Assembly (NCBI GenBank): GCA_023231475.1
Contig: JALJEE010000861.1
Span: forward strand, 1-30,653
DNA: 30,653 nucleotides
Reading direction: 5' to 3'
DNA from: Seison nebaliae
Taxonomy: Eukaryota > Rotifera > Pararotatoria > Seisonacea > Seisonidae
Shown here: one piece after another, positions 20,509 to 30,461 of the stretch
How the letters are laid out: each line of letters starts with the position of its first letter
Numbering within the stretch: position 1 is the stretch's first letter
Translations under genes and position numbers: made by a program
Notes under the pieces: generated by a model
What the model was told of the DNA's origin: nothing
The model's input: the letters and a program-made list of their open reading frames with translations, nothing else
Databases searched by the model: none

Positions 20509-21529
20509 TCGAACACTCGAATTCAATTTGTAGTGGGAACAAGATTTGATGTACTTTCTTTCTTTCTTACTTTAGTAGAAGAGAGGTAAAATAATTTTTA
20601 TTTTTATTAATAATTTCCCTTGACAACCAAATTACAAATAATTTTCATATGAAACATATCTAAACAATACTCGCCGTCTTTTTTAAAATATAAAATATTT
20701 TCTCTAGTTTTTTCCCACACACTCCTCCACTTCTCTTAATGATGCTACGAAATCTCTTATTAACTACAAATAAGTTCACACAAAAGGAAGAATTAAATTT
20801 CTTCTCATATACTGATGCTAATAAATGTAAATTAATTCGTACAATTGTATCATCTGAATCACAAAATAGTTTAAATATTTCTTTATACAAATATAATCAT
20901 CTTATACAATGAATTTCTATAACATAGAATGGATATTGTTGATTATCATTTACAATAATCATAAGTTGTGCAGAAAAAAAATTGAAATTATAAATCATAA
21001 ATTACAATTATCATTACTAAATGATATAAATAAATGATATATTGCTTTTGTTTCCCTGTTCTAATTGGTCTTTTTACTTTTTCAACCAGGTTAAGATATT
21101 CTTGTCCAGTTGCTGTATAACACAAACATAAAAATAATTCTGTAAATAATATAACAAAAAATTAGTTAAAGTCTAAAATAAACTTATGAATCACTTACAT
21201 TACTTCTTAAAGTTTTGGCCCTACTTTTTAAATTTCATTTAACGACTAGAATAATATTTTGACTAGAAAAGAAAACTCAATGAAAAAAGATAATGCCCAG
21301 CATTTGAAGTAATAATGATTTTTCTTTTTCTTTGAGTGTTCGATGATATATTTCGAATTTAAATGAAAATTAAAGTTATTAATATATTTCTTCCTAGTCT
21401 TATTTAAGGAGCCATATAGTTATGATTAACCAAACTTATTATAAAAATGTTCGAATTTGTACTTGATGTTTAATGTCAAATTAAAGATCGAAACAACATA
21501 ACCTATCAGCCAAAATGAGTTTACTGTTT
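20509..21529. other. Intergenic, CFAP300 promoter and tetraspanin 3' flank
   Basis: About 1 kb without a gene I can support. It includes the X-box-like site near CFAP300. An open frame at 20660-20890 (-) has only a TTG start with a stop just upstream and no family resemblance. The tetraspanin could extend to about 21476 through one more 45-bp intron. Confidence 0.5.
20614..20627 (-). promoter_or_regulatory. X-box-like RFX site upstream of CFAP300
   Basis: On the minus strand the 14-mer reads GTTGTCAAGGGAAA. It fits 12 of 14 positions of the degenerate X-box RTHNYYWTRRNRAC. It lies 106 nt before the CFAP300 ATG, the usual distance for ciliary X-boxes. Confidence 0.45.
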
Positions 21530-22430
21530 TTAAAATGATCTCATGACAAGGTTTAATCGAAGAATGTGGTAACCTGTCACAATACAAGCTAACAATCCCG
21601 AACAAATTTGAAAGAACCAAACGAGTTTGTCATTACATCCGTTTAAGTTCACATTACTGTATATCTGTAAAATGTTACAATTTTCGTTTATTAAATCCTG
21701 AGTACCAATTATCAATGAAATTTGTTTGGCGCCATAATAAGCTTTTTTAGGAAATTTTATCAATTGAATTTAAAATAAATAAAGGATAATGATTAACCAC
21801 AATCCTCTTGATAAACTTTGCAACAACTAGGTGGAATATATTTCCGTGCACCTACCCATGACCAATCACCAGCATTCATTACTAAAGAAATTACAGCATT
21901 ATATTAATGTACCTAATACTGATCAGTTAACTTCCGCAACATTGAAGATTAACTTGGAGAGAATGCCACATTCGATCATTCTTTGATTCCATTTGGTTAT
22001 CGAGCATGAATATTCCCTCAAAAAGAAATTTTTTTGTTTGATAAACAAAGTAAATGGCATATGAGAGCTAAAGGAAGATAAGATAAAATAGTAAATTAAG
22101 GATTTGAACCTGTATTATTATAAAAAATATGATTAAAATGTTTGTGAAGTAGAGTAGGTACATGTTTTCGAATGAGAGACCAATACAAACTAATAATGAT
22201 ACGAACATCAGAGACATTGAGAGTAAAAGATAAATATATGTCATCAAATAGAACATTGGTAGTATTTGGTATATAACGCTTCCAACAGCAAGTAAGACAT
22301 ATGAAGCAATACCAACAGACAAAAGTATTGGAACAATAATTAAGAAGTTGCATATGATGACTGCTTTTTTTGGTGCAGAGGCCGTGGTCCTTGGCCCGAT
22401 GATTTTCTCAAACTGTCCTTGAAATCCCAT
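21530..22430 (-). CDS. Tetraspanin
   Basis: Four exons (22430-22110, 22067-21932, 21881-21798, 21741-21530) with introns of 42, 50 and 56 bp, 250 aa, the standard tetraspanin length. Three hydrophobic helices lie in the first exon. The large extracellular loop then carries QVNLQCCG (the CCG hallmark), AGDW, PPSCC and two further cysteines (DCAYYG and NGC), followed by TM4 (VWFFQICSGLLACIV). The CCG motif sits just before a splice junction and the PPSCC in the next exon, so the gene is easy to miss in six-frame searches. Tetraspanins organise membrane microdomains with integrins and other receptors. The start is the first ATG; the longer frame has only TTG. Splicing out one more 45-bp intron would replace the last few residues and stop at about 21476. 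Confidence 0.88.
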
Positions 22431-22926
22431 AGGAGGTAATGTAAAGATAAAACAAGAAATGTCCAAATGAATAAATTTTTTTTATTCAATAATTTGTTTT
22501 TCGAAACCAATCCCATTCCCATATTCCAATGAATAGAAAAACGTGTTCAATTAATCTCATTTGAATTTGTTGTTCCTTCCTAATCTTTCGTATTATTTCC
22601 TAGTCACTTTCCTTCAATTATTAAAATCAGAAAGAGTTATTTCTAAAAAATTAATTTTCAAAATTTCTCTAGAAGTATCATCGAAAAATATATTTGTGAG
22701 AATTGGAATAAATGTAAAAATTAAACTAAAGCTCTTTTTCTTTAACGAATTTATTCGATCATTCAATTCTCTATATTTACAATTGTCAGTTGATAGAGAT
22801 ATAATAGAGACTATATCTCCTCTCAAACATAGTACTGATGATGATGGTAATAATGAGTGAACGATATTAATCTTTTAATTAATTTTCGAATATATACTTT
22901 TTTTTCTTTCTTTTTTTTCAGTGTGA
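22431..22926. promoter_or_regulatory. Divergent promoter, tetraspanin / Aurora kinase
   Basis: About 500 bp between head-to-head starts. A strong acceptor tract (a T-rich run ending ttcag at 22920) lies 6 nt before the kinase ATG, so the kinase has a 5' UTR intron or a trans-splice site. An open frame at 22561-22860 has no ATG and no family resemblance. Confidence 0.5.
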
Positions 22927-24648
22927 ATGATGGCAACAGATAAAATATCAAAAATGTTTGATGATTTCTGTTCAAAAAATTTTCAACAAGTAAATCGACA
23001 TGATCAGAAAACGAAAAGTTCTAAATGTCAACGATCATCTTCGATGAAATCATCGGGGAATCCTGTTCGCAGTTATTGTAAACCAACTGTCAGTTCTTCA
23101 GCCAAAAGGAAATCTCCAGAAAGAAGAACGAAAAGAGCGATGTCAATGAGACAGTCAAGTATCACAAGTATATCAATTAATAATAAAGAAGAACAGAATT
23201 CTGATATAAAGAAAAAGGGTGCGATGGTTTCCCAACGGCATTTATCAAAAAGTAAATTACCTGAGAATCAATCGGGATTACCGAACAAAAATGATACACA
23301 TATATTCCATCAGAGACCACCAAAGATACCTGTAATATTCTCAAAATTTATGAATCGGAATAAATCGAAGAAGATGGACATGAATGAGACTGATAAAGAA
23401 AATAATAAGTTAAAAGAGAAGAAAGTATCAAATGATAAATTAATGGATAAATCGATGAAAAGAATAAATTCTAGAAAATCATCATGTGATTCAGAGAAAG
23501 TAATTAATGAGACATTAAAAGATTTATCATCATATTCCCATACTCATCGGACAAGTTGTAGTAGTGAAAATAAGAATGAATATTTAATCAATCAACCTAA
23601 TAATAATTTAAATAAAAGTAATTTTTCTGAGAATTCTGTAGAAACAATTCAAGCAGATAATAATTTCATTAAGACTGAGTTGAATCAAAAGAATTTGACG
23701 GATTCTCTACGTACAGAACAACCAGTTGAAACTCAACAAAAATCAAATGAACATCAAGATAAACATCGGAATCATCAACATGACGGTAAGAAGAAGATGA
23801 AATTTACTTTAGACGATTTTGAAACAGGTCAAGTTTTGGGTCGAGGCAATTTTGCTAGAGTGTTATTAGCCAAATGCAAATTGAACAATCAGTTGTATGC
23901 GTTAAAAGTGTTGCCTAAAGATCGAATAAAAACTCCAGAAATGTTACAAAGAATTCAACGTGAAATTCGAACGCAAATGAAATTGAAACATCCAAATATC
24001 ATTCGAATGTTGACATCGTTCGATAATGCGAATTATCTATTTCTCGTTCTATCATATGCACCGAATGGACAATTATATGATCTCATCAAATCATTGACTA
24101 CTTTACCTGTCCAATATATCAGTATTTATACTCGCAATATTGGAGACGCTTTATTACATTGTCATTCTAAAGGTGTTATTCATCGTGATTTAAAACCGGA
24201 AAATATTCTACTCGGCCGTCATGGAGAAGCATTACTTGCTGATTTTGGTTCAATTACATATCTCGAATATGAACGTCGAAATACGTTTGTTGGTACAATC
24301 GACTATCTCGCGCCCGAAGTCATCAGAGGCGAAGAACAAACAACAACAGTCGATTGTTGGTGTCTAGGAGTGCTGATGTATGAAATGTCTGTTGGACGTC
24401 CACCTTTCTGGAATAAATTCTGTCAAGCAACTATGGATCTGGTGCAGAATGTTCGATATGAAATACCATCAACTGTCGATGCAGATGCAGCAGATATTAT
24501 TCGACAACTGTTAATAAAGAATCCCTCCAATCGAATGTCATTGGAAGATATTCTCGATCATAATTTTTTACGACGCTTCTTCCATTGTAAACCTGATATG
24601 GAATTCGTTAAAACATCCCTCAAAAACTTATCGAACAACAAATCTTAA
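22927..24648 (+). CDS. AURK: Aurora-family Ser/Thr kinase with long basic N-terminus
   Basis: Single exon, 573 aa. Residues 1-290 are Ser/Lys/Asn-rich and look disordered, with a KEN-box-like TDKENN at 155-160. The kinase domain runs about 294-555: glycine loop GRGNFA (305-310), catalytic lysine K327 in YALKVL, alpha-C E346, HRDLKPEN (419-426), DFG (439-441), activation loop RRNTFVGTIDYLAPE with T453 at the Aurora T288 position, and CWCLGVLMYE. The HSKGVIHRD, activation-loop and WCLGVL sequences are Aurora-specific. Differences: the third loop glycine is Ala, and the residue after DFG is Ser instead of the Aurora Trp. Catalytic residues are complete, so it should be active. Aurora kinases drive centrosome maturation, spindle assembly and cytokinesis; A or B type cannot be decided here. 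The N-terminal extension is much longer than in vertebrate Auroras (about 130 aa or less). Confidence 0.9.
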   Translation: MMATDKISKMFDDFCSKNFQQVNRHDQKTKSSKCQRSSSMKSSGNPVRSYCKPTVSSSAKRKSPERRTKRAMSMRQSSITSISINNKEEQNSDIKKKGAMVSQRHLSKSKLPENQSGLPNKNDTHIFHQRPPKIPVIFSKFMNRNKSKKMDMNETDKENNKLKEKKVSNDKLMDKSMKRINSRKSSCDSEKVINETLKDLSSYSHTHRTSCSSENKNEYLINQPNNNLNKSNFSENSVETIQADNNFIKTELNQKNLTDSLRTEQPVETQQKSNEHQDKHRNHQHDGKKKMKFTLDDFETGQVLGRGNFARVLLAKCKLNNQLYALKVLPKDRIKTPEMLQRIQREIRTQMKLKHPNIIRMLTSFDNANYLFLVLSYAPNGQLYDLIKSLTTLPVQYISIYTRNIGDALLHCHSKGVIHRDLKPENILLGRHGEALLADFGSITYLEYERRNTFVGTIDYLAPEVIRGEEQTTTVDCWCLGVLMYEMSVGRPPFWNKFCQATMDLVQNVRYEIPSTVDADAADIIRQLLIKNPSNRMSLEDILDHNFLRRFFHCKPDMEFVKTSLKNLSNNKS

Positions 24649-24994
24649 TTACAATCATATATTTCTAATAATTCTTTCTAATTTAATTGTCTTTCTCAAA
24701 TTGTCGATAACTGATAGGAAGACAATTGACAATCATTTTTTATGGAATTTTTTCAAAAAATTTATTGTGAAAAGTTTCTGGTAGAGTTTATTTTGATTTT
24801 TCAAATTTCTTCATTAAACAACTTCATCCTCAATTATTCTGTTATATCATATATAATCAATCGAGAATCAATCAAATATTTATTAAAAATTCGGAAAAAT
24901 TTCCATGAAAAAGTTTAGGTTAAGTAATAGGGTTAGTTAGTAGTAGGGTAAGTTTAGAAAAAAGTCTTATAAATATATTTGTCATTAAAAATCA
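24649..24994. other. Convergent 3' flanks, Aurora / coiled-coil gene
   Basis: 346 bp between stops. At 24914-24957 there is a degenerate TTAGGG-like patch (tagggttag, tagtagggtaag), which resembles metazoan telomere sequence but is short and imperfect. Nothing else stands out. Confidence 0.45.
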
Positions 24995-27900
24995 TCATCG
25001 ATTTTTCTGAGTCTTCTTGCGATTAGGTGAATCTTGTATAGATGCCCCGATGGGATAATGTGATCGCAAATGTCTCGCCGCTCGTCGATTTCTTTCGGAT
25101 ATTTCTTCTCTAGAAATTGCCTCGAAATTCTCATCTTTCCCATTCGTATGTTTTTCATTTTGATCGCTGTTGCTTTTAATATTAAAATTTTGGAAGAGAT
25201 TACAAATATCATCGTCTGATTTCATTTGTTTTAAATTTTGCTTATTTGAAGTTGACGTGATGGATTCGGTGAGAAAGAAATCAGGTTCATTATACATTAA
25301 ATCACTTTGACTTTTGCTGTTGTAGAAGGTCATTCGATTTGGATTGCGAATTGAACTGATATCAGTTAATTGAGACATCATTTTCGAATTGACATCATCT
25401 TTCTTCAAATGTTGAAATTGATCATAATTTCTATGATTCTTCTCATATCCTAAATCGTTGTCTAAATTATTTACCGAATTGATTGCCAATAATTTCTGAT
25501 TAGAATTCTTCATTTGATTCAATTCTTCCTCTTGTTTCTTCAATTTCTTCGCTGCGATAGCGAGTTGATTTTCCAAAATATTCTGATCACAATGTTGCTT
25601 CCGAACTGTCTCTTTCATCAATTGACATTTTGCATGTAAATCTTTCTTCTCCTTTTCTCGGATAGCGATCTTTCTCTGAAAGTCACGTTTTGTATCAATC
25701 CAAATTTTCAATGATTTGTCTTGTGTCAACAATAAATCTTCTTTCTCTTTTGAAATCTCTTCAATTCTCTTCATCAAACAATTCTCATTGATGTTTTTCA
25801 GTCGAATTTCATTCTCAATTCTTGTCAAATTCTGTTGGAATAATTCATTCTCTTCTTTTTTTACTGATAATTTTTGGAAAAGATTATTCTCCTTCGATTT
25901 ATAAACCGCTTCCATCTTCTCTAAAACTTTCAACTCATTTGTCAATTGTTCAATTTTTTCATTTTTCATTTGGATATTCTTCGAATATTTTTCTCCAAAC
26001 AAAGTAAATTCATTTTGAGTTTGTGAATTTCTTTCGAAACTCTTGTCAATTTCTGCTTTTAAATAAATGATAAATTGTTCATTATCTTCAATCTTTTTCG
26101 CCGATTCTTCTAATTTCAATTGTAATTCTTTATTCTTTTCTTTACTCGAACAATTATTCTGGAATTGATTAATCATTTCAATTTTTTCTTTTTCTTTTTC
26201 ATTCAATACTTTTCTATGATCCTCTTTCAATGTTTCCATTTCCTTCATTTTCTCATCATATTCGATTTTCAACTCCTTCAACGCCAATTCAGAATTTTCT
26301 TGTATGTTCTTTAATTCATTCATTTTCACTTCAGTATTCAATCGCAATTCCTCTAAATTCTTCATATCATTATCTTTGATAATTTCAAGTTCCATCATTT
26401 TCGAGATATTTTTTGATTCCAATTCTTTCAATATCTTTTCCGTTTCTTCTTTTTCTTTTTCTAAAACTTTAATTTTTTGTTCGGAATTTAATTTCATCTC
26501 TTCCATATTTTTTTTCTCAAATATTTTTATTTCTTCAATTTCTCCCAAATATCTTTTCAAGTCCTTCTCATTCGTTAATTTTAGTTCATTCAATTCATAT
26601 TCCAAATTCGATTGAATCTCTTTCAATTCTATTGTCTTACTATTGTGTTCTTCTTCTAATTGGAGAAGTTTAATTTGTGTTACCTCTGACATAGTTTCAT
26701 TTTCTTTCAATTTCAAAGATGAATCATAATTCATTTTTTCGATCTTCTTTTGATTATTTATCTTTTCCACATCCAATTCATCAGATTTCGAACGATAATT
26801 GTCTTTAACGATACTTAATTCGTTGGAAATGGTTTGTAGTTTTACCTCATATTCTTCTTTCAATCTAATTTCTGTAATTTTTAGAGACTCTTCGAATAAT
26901 CGTTTTTTCCCATCGATTAAAAGGTTAATTGTATTGATGGATTCTTCAATATTATTCACTTCCAATTTCAAATGCTGACTATTTTCTTCCAATCGAACAT
27001 TTTCTTTAGTTAATGATTCATTCTCTTCTTTCAACATTTCCTTCTCTCTTCTTATTCCATCTAATTCGATTTCTATCAATTCTTTTTCTTCTTGAACTTT
27101 CTTCCAATTCTCTTCATTTTTTCGATTTCTATTTATGATATTCTCATATTTATTCCGAATAAAATCATTCTCCTGATTCAATATATCGATCACTTCTTCT
27201 TTATCCTTCACATTATCTTTCAATTTAATTTCGCAATTCTTTCTCAATTTCATTTCATCTTCCAAAAATTCTGTATACAACGATTTCTTTTGAGAAATCT
27301 GATGGACAATTGTTTTATTGACATTAATGCTATCTTCGATTGTTATCGAACAATCAAGATCTACTAATTTCATTTGGTCTTCCACCAATTGATCTTCCAA
27401 TTGACATTTTTCTTTGTTGAGTGATTTAATTTCATGTTTCAATAGAAAATTAGTTTTTTTCTCCTCTTTCAAATCTTCCTTCAATTTCTCAATCTCATTG
27501 TCCATAGTCTCATTCTTTGCCACCAGTTGAAGATTGTCATATTTCATCTTATAGAAAATCTTCGATTTTTCTTCATACATATTTTTCTCACATTCTAAAT
27601 CTTCATTCGATCGCCTCAACTTCTCAAGGTGAACCTTTAACTCTTTATGGTCTCGACTCAAATCCTGATATTCTGCTTCAAAATCAATCTTCCTCTCCAA
27701 TAATTTCATTTGGGCTAAAGAATTTCGATAATTTATTTCCATTTCATCGTAATCGTTTCTCAGATTTTTCAATTCAATCCTCAAATTCACATTATCATAC
27801 TCCACTTCTTTCAATTGACGATTCTTCTCTTGAAATTCATTCTTTTCTTCATTTAACTTTGTCGCCTCTTCATCCAAGCGCTCCATTTCTTGTTGAACGA

Positions 27901-28540
27901 ATTCCATTTTCTTATCCTTTTCTCTAATAACTTGTCTAAATGGTGAAAAATTTAATGGATCGATTTCATGTTCAAAATATTCTGTCATACGTCTAAAATT
28001 GTTTACAAAATTTTCTTTATCTTCGTCATTCTCAATATCTTTACGATTAAACATATCGAAAAATTTATTGAGTGACGGTTCAATGGTATGGCGATTATCT
28101 GGAACGGAATTATGGAAAATCTCTGAACCTTTATCGAAATCTTTATCGAGCGAACTAAACACATTTTCAAATATCTTATCATCATCACTATCATTGTCAA
28201 TGTCAACTTCTTCCAAATTAGAATTAGCATCTGAATTAGAAGTAGATACTTTAATTTGGATGTCATTTTTCTTTGATTTAATTGGATTGATTCCCTTAAC
28301 CTCCGGAGTGTTCTCCTTCGACTTCCTTGATTTATCATACTTCATCGGTGGTCTGCTTAAAACTTCTCTCATTGACACCCGATTTCGATGATGGTGGTAA
28401 CTAAAAGGAATGGTAGTACACGTATTATTCTCTGAGCATGCTGCACAATGGCTCTTACTTGCTGATCCCAATGGTTTCATCAATCGATCGGTACGAGCAA
28501 CCGAAGGCCGTTTGCTTTTTTTCGGAGTAATGGACTTCAT
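24995..28540 (-). CDS. Long coiled-coil protein with NuMA/LIN-5/Mud-like C-terminal motif
   Basis: Single exon, 1,181 aa from the ATG at 28540. The frame is open 16 codons further up, but an acceptor tract (tttttttcag, ending at 28558) lies there, so the upstream codons are probably intron. Residues 1-190 are basic then acidic and disordered, with a CAAC cysteine pair. Residues about 200-1000 form an almost unbroken Glu/Lys/Asn/Leu coiled coil. The last 37 residues include EEISERNRRAARHLRSHYPI. As I recall it, the NuMA LGN/Pins-binding and clustering segment reads ELQQRNRVCPPHLKTCYPLE, with the same spacing of RNR, HL and YP. A stretch NRMTFYNSKSQSD earlier in the tail may match the region just before it. 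NuMA, Mud and LIN-5 link dynein to cortical Pins/LGN to position the spindle. The N-terminal hook-type domain of NuMA is not visible. The assignment rests on one motif. Confidence 0.8.
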   Translation of the reverse strand: MKSITPKKSKRPSVARTDRLMKPLGSASKSHCAACSENNTCTTIPFSYHHHRNRVSMREVLSRPPMKYDKSRKSKENTPEVKGINPIKSKKNDIQIKVSTSNSDANSNLEEVDIDNDSDDDKIFENVFSSLDKDFDKGSEIFHNSVPDNRHTIEPSLNKFFDMFNRKDIENDEDKENFVNNFRRMTEYFEHEIDPLNFSPFRQVIREKDKKMEFVQQEMERLDEEATKLNEEKNEFQEKNRQLKEVEYDNVNLRIELKNLRNDYDEMEINYRNSLAQMKLLERKIDFEAEYQDLSRDHKELKVHLEKLRRSNEDLECEKNMYEEKSKIFYKMKYDNLQLVAKNETMDNEIEKLKEDLKEEKKTNFLLKHEIKSLNKEKCQLEDQLVEDQMKLVDLDCSITIEDSINVNKTIVHQISQKKSLYTEFLEDEMKLRKNCEIKLKDNVKDKEEVIDILNQENDFIRNKYENIINRNRKNEENWKKVQEEKELIEIELDGIRREKEMLKEENESLTKENVRLEENSQHLKLEVNNIEESINTINLLIDGKKRLFEESLKITEIRLKEEYEVKLQTISNELSIVKDNYRSKSDELDVEKINNQKKIEKMNYDSSLKLKENETMSEVTQIKLLQLEEEHNSKTIELKEIQSNLEYELNELKLTNEKDLKRYLGEIEEIKIFEKKNMEEMKLNSEQKIKVLEKEKEETEKILKELESKNISKMMELEIIKDNDMKNLEELRLNTEVKMNELKNIQENSELALKELKIEYDEKMKEMETLKEDHRKVLNEKEKEKIEMINQFQNNCSSKEKNKELQLKLEESAKKIEDNEQFIIYLKAEIDKSFERNSQTQNEFTLFGEKYSKNIQMKNEKIEQLTNELKVLEKMEAVYKSKENNLFQKLSVKKEENELFQQNLTRIENEIRLKNINENCLMKRIEEISKEKEDLLLTQDKSLKIWIDTKRDFQRKIAIREKEKKDLHAKCQLMKETVRKQHCDQNILENQLAIAAKKLKKQEEELNQMKNSNQKLLAINSVNNLDNDLGYEKNHRNYDQFQHLKKDDVNSKMMSQLTDISSIRNPNRMTFYNSKSQSDLMYNEPDFFLTESITSTSNKQNLKQMKSDDDICNLFQNFNIKSNSDQNEKHTNGKDENFEAISREEISERNRRAARHLRSHYPIGASIQDSPNRKKTQKNR

Positions 28541-30216
28541 ATTGAGTGAAATAATTTCTGAAAAAAATAAACTACAGGAAAGAAACAAATTAAGATCTCA
28601 TAATATGAATAATCCTTAAAAATTAAAATTTTAAAACGTACATGTCAAAACAAGTACATGTAAATGTTTTTGGGAGAAATAGTTAATGACAAACAAAATT
28701 TTGGGATAAGCTAAACTTCAAAATTCGAAAACATTATTTTTAATTTCAAATTTTTATTTTTTTGCAATTTTACTCCTATATTAACATCTTTCATTTATAA
28801 TTTTTCTTTTTAATTGTAAGCTGTCATTTTAATTTCAATTTATATTTAACAACGTAACACAATGAACCAATTGTAAATGTTGTTCTAGTGTAGTGCCGAA
28901 GCTAACAATTCAATTAAAATGATAAAATATATAAATGATCTAAAACATAAAATAACTATTTTTAATCTGATTCTGACTCGATCGATCGTTCGAGGTCAAA
29001 TGTCAAAAATAGAAGAGTCTGAAACAGAAAAAAGAAAGATTATTAAATAAAATAATAAATCTCCTCATATACTAAAATATAATAAATAAAGACTTCCAGT
29101 AAATTAGAATGGAACCACAACACTAGTTAATAAACGTAACTAGACTCTAAATATTTAGTATAGTTATTTAGTAATAGTAAAGTTGGTTAGTTTAGGTTGT
29201 TTTAGTTTTCGATAGCGCCCCCCTTTTGGTAAAGGTTTGGCAGAGGTGGTCAAGAAACGCGATGGTTTTTTTGGTCGTATTTTCTTTTGAAATTTATCTT
29301 ACTAGATCAGTTTTCAATTCTGAACATCATCATGTGCTCAGAATTTTAAATTTCGGCTTACAAAAAAAGATATTTCAGTTTATAATTAAACATTTTGAGC
29401 TAACATTTTCTGCATTATTAAAAAAGTAAAACATATTTAAGAAGGTGCTATTACCAGAACTTCAAGAAAAATTGACTTGATCACATTTTTTTAGGAAAAA
29501 AAATTTCATTTATTACACACCAAAGAGACTTTTACCCAATTTTCGAATCAATTTCCATGAGATGTGTAAACTGAAAATATTTTGACTTCATTCAATTTTG
29601 AATTGAATTTCAATCGACCAATATTCTGCATTTTCGATCATTGTTCTCCTCAATAAGAATAAAAAAGAGAAGGAAAATTTGAATTTAATTTAGAATTAAA
29701 AAAAACCTTTGAATCTTGAATTGAGTAATATGTTTATAAATTTAGAAATATATGTAGTTTGGTGAAATTGTAAACACGCTTGTTCACAATACAAACTTGG
29801 TGAAAAATATTAAATCCATAGATAAGCTGAATTTTCAAATAGAAGAAAAAATGAAAAAGGTTTATTTTTGAAATAATAACAACTTAGGTATTAGGCTTAA
29901 TTAAATAACAATTTTAATTAAATTAGGGTACTTATAGAGGACTAATTATAGATTAATCATATAATTATTAGATGATTTATCATACGTTTACTTCTGATAA
30001 TCAGATTTGATTATCATTGGTATATTATCTAAAAATCATTGTAGAAATTCATCGGGAGTAATGAGAATAGTATAATGAAGTTAGGTCAATTTGTAAATTA
30101 AAATTAAGATAATTTATATAATTTAATTAATATATAATAGTTAATATATACAATAATATAAGTTTATCCGAAGATCGGTTAAAAGTTGGAAGAACATCGT
30201 TGTCAAAGTAAGGTAA
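28541..30216. other. Intergenic 1.7 kb, AT-rich
   Basis: Holds the 5' leader of the coiled-coil gene (acceptor tract at 28558-28567). It also has two copies of GTACATGT (28638-28645 and 28654-28661), an imperfect palindrome ctcgatcgatcgttcgag near 28978, and a nuclear-receptor-like direct repeat aggtca-a-atgtca just after it. A C-run near 29215-29222 is unusual in this AT-rich DNA. No coding exon on either strand can be supported; an open frame at 29226-29429 has no resemblance to a known protein. Confidence 0.5.
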
Positions 30217-30410
30217 TCACTAATAATTTCCAATGAGTTAAATGAATTGAAGAACGATCTCGATATCGAAGCACTGTTATTGAAATTTGATGTGATCACT
30301 AGATGGAATCCAACGTATATGATGTTGGAATCGGTGGCGAAAAATAAAATTTCTTTATCTGAATTATACCACTCATTTCGTGATTTTACAACCTTGGATA
30401 TTCTGCTCAC
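30217..30410 (+). mobile_element. hAT-family transposase remnant (short fragment)
   Basis: A stretch of about 60 codons contains KFDVITRWNPTYMMLESV, which resembles the DVxTRWNSTYxMLER block of hAT (Ac/hobo) transposases, between the catalytic segments. Only this block is present. It is bounded upstream by a stop at 30214 and downstream by a TA repeat. No BED finger, C-terminal dimerisation domain or terminal inverted repeats are in view. It is most simply a decayed DNA-transposon copy, though an exon of a domesticated hAT gene cannot be excluded. Confidence 0.5.
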
Positions 30411-30419
30411 ACTATTTTT

Positions 30420-30435
30420 TATATATATATATATA
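30420..30435. repeat. (TA)8 microsatellite
   Basis: Sixteen bases of pure TA between the hAT-like fragment and the partial gene at the right edge. Confidence 0.85.
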
Positions 30436-30461
30436 AACCATTATATATTTTTTCGGAAAGA

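Noticed and set aside
20660-20890. Open frame on the minus strand, 76 codons
   Set aside because: It starts only at TTG, has a stop just upstream, has no family resemblance and no fitting splice partners.
22100-22112. tRNA B-box-like GGTTCAAATCC on the minus strand
   Set aside because: It covers the donor of the first tetraspanin intron, and the preceding bases encode a membrane helix; no cloverleaf can be drawn.
22561-22860. Open frame in front of the Aurora kinase
   Set aside because: No ATG, composition of non-coding AT-rich DNA, and it ends before the acceptor tract of the kinase.
22927-24648. PLK4/SAK identity for the kinase, because of the GxGxFA loop
   Set aside because: HSKGVIHRD, the RRNT-GTIDYL activation loop and WCLGVL are Aurora-type, and no polo boxes follow the kinase domain.
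25716-28391. Several Ser/Phe-rich plus-strand frames
   Set aside because: They are antisense shadows of the Glu/Lys-rich coiled coil; the codons mirror GAA/AAA as TTC/TTT.
29226-29429. Open frame of 67 codons in the right intergenic region
   Set aside because: Hydrophobic/AT-noise composition, no neighbouring splice partners and no resemblance to a known family.
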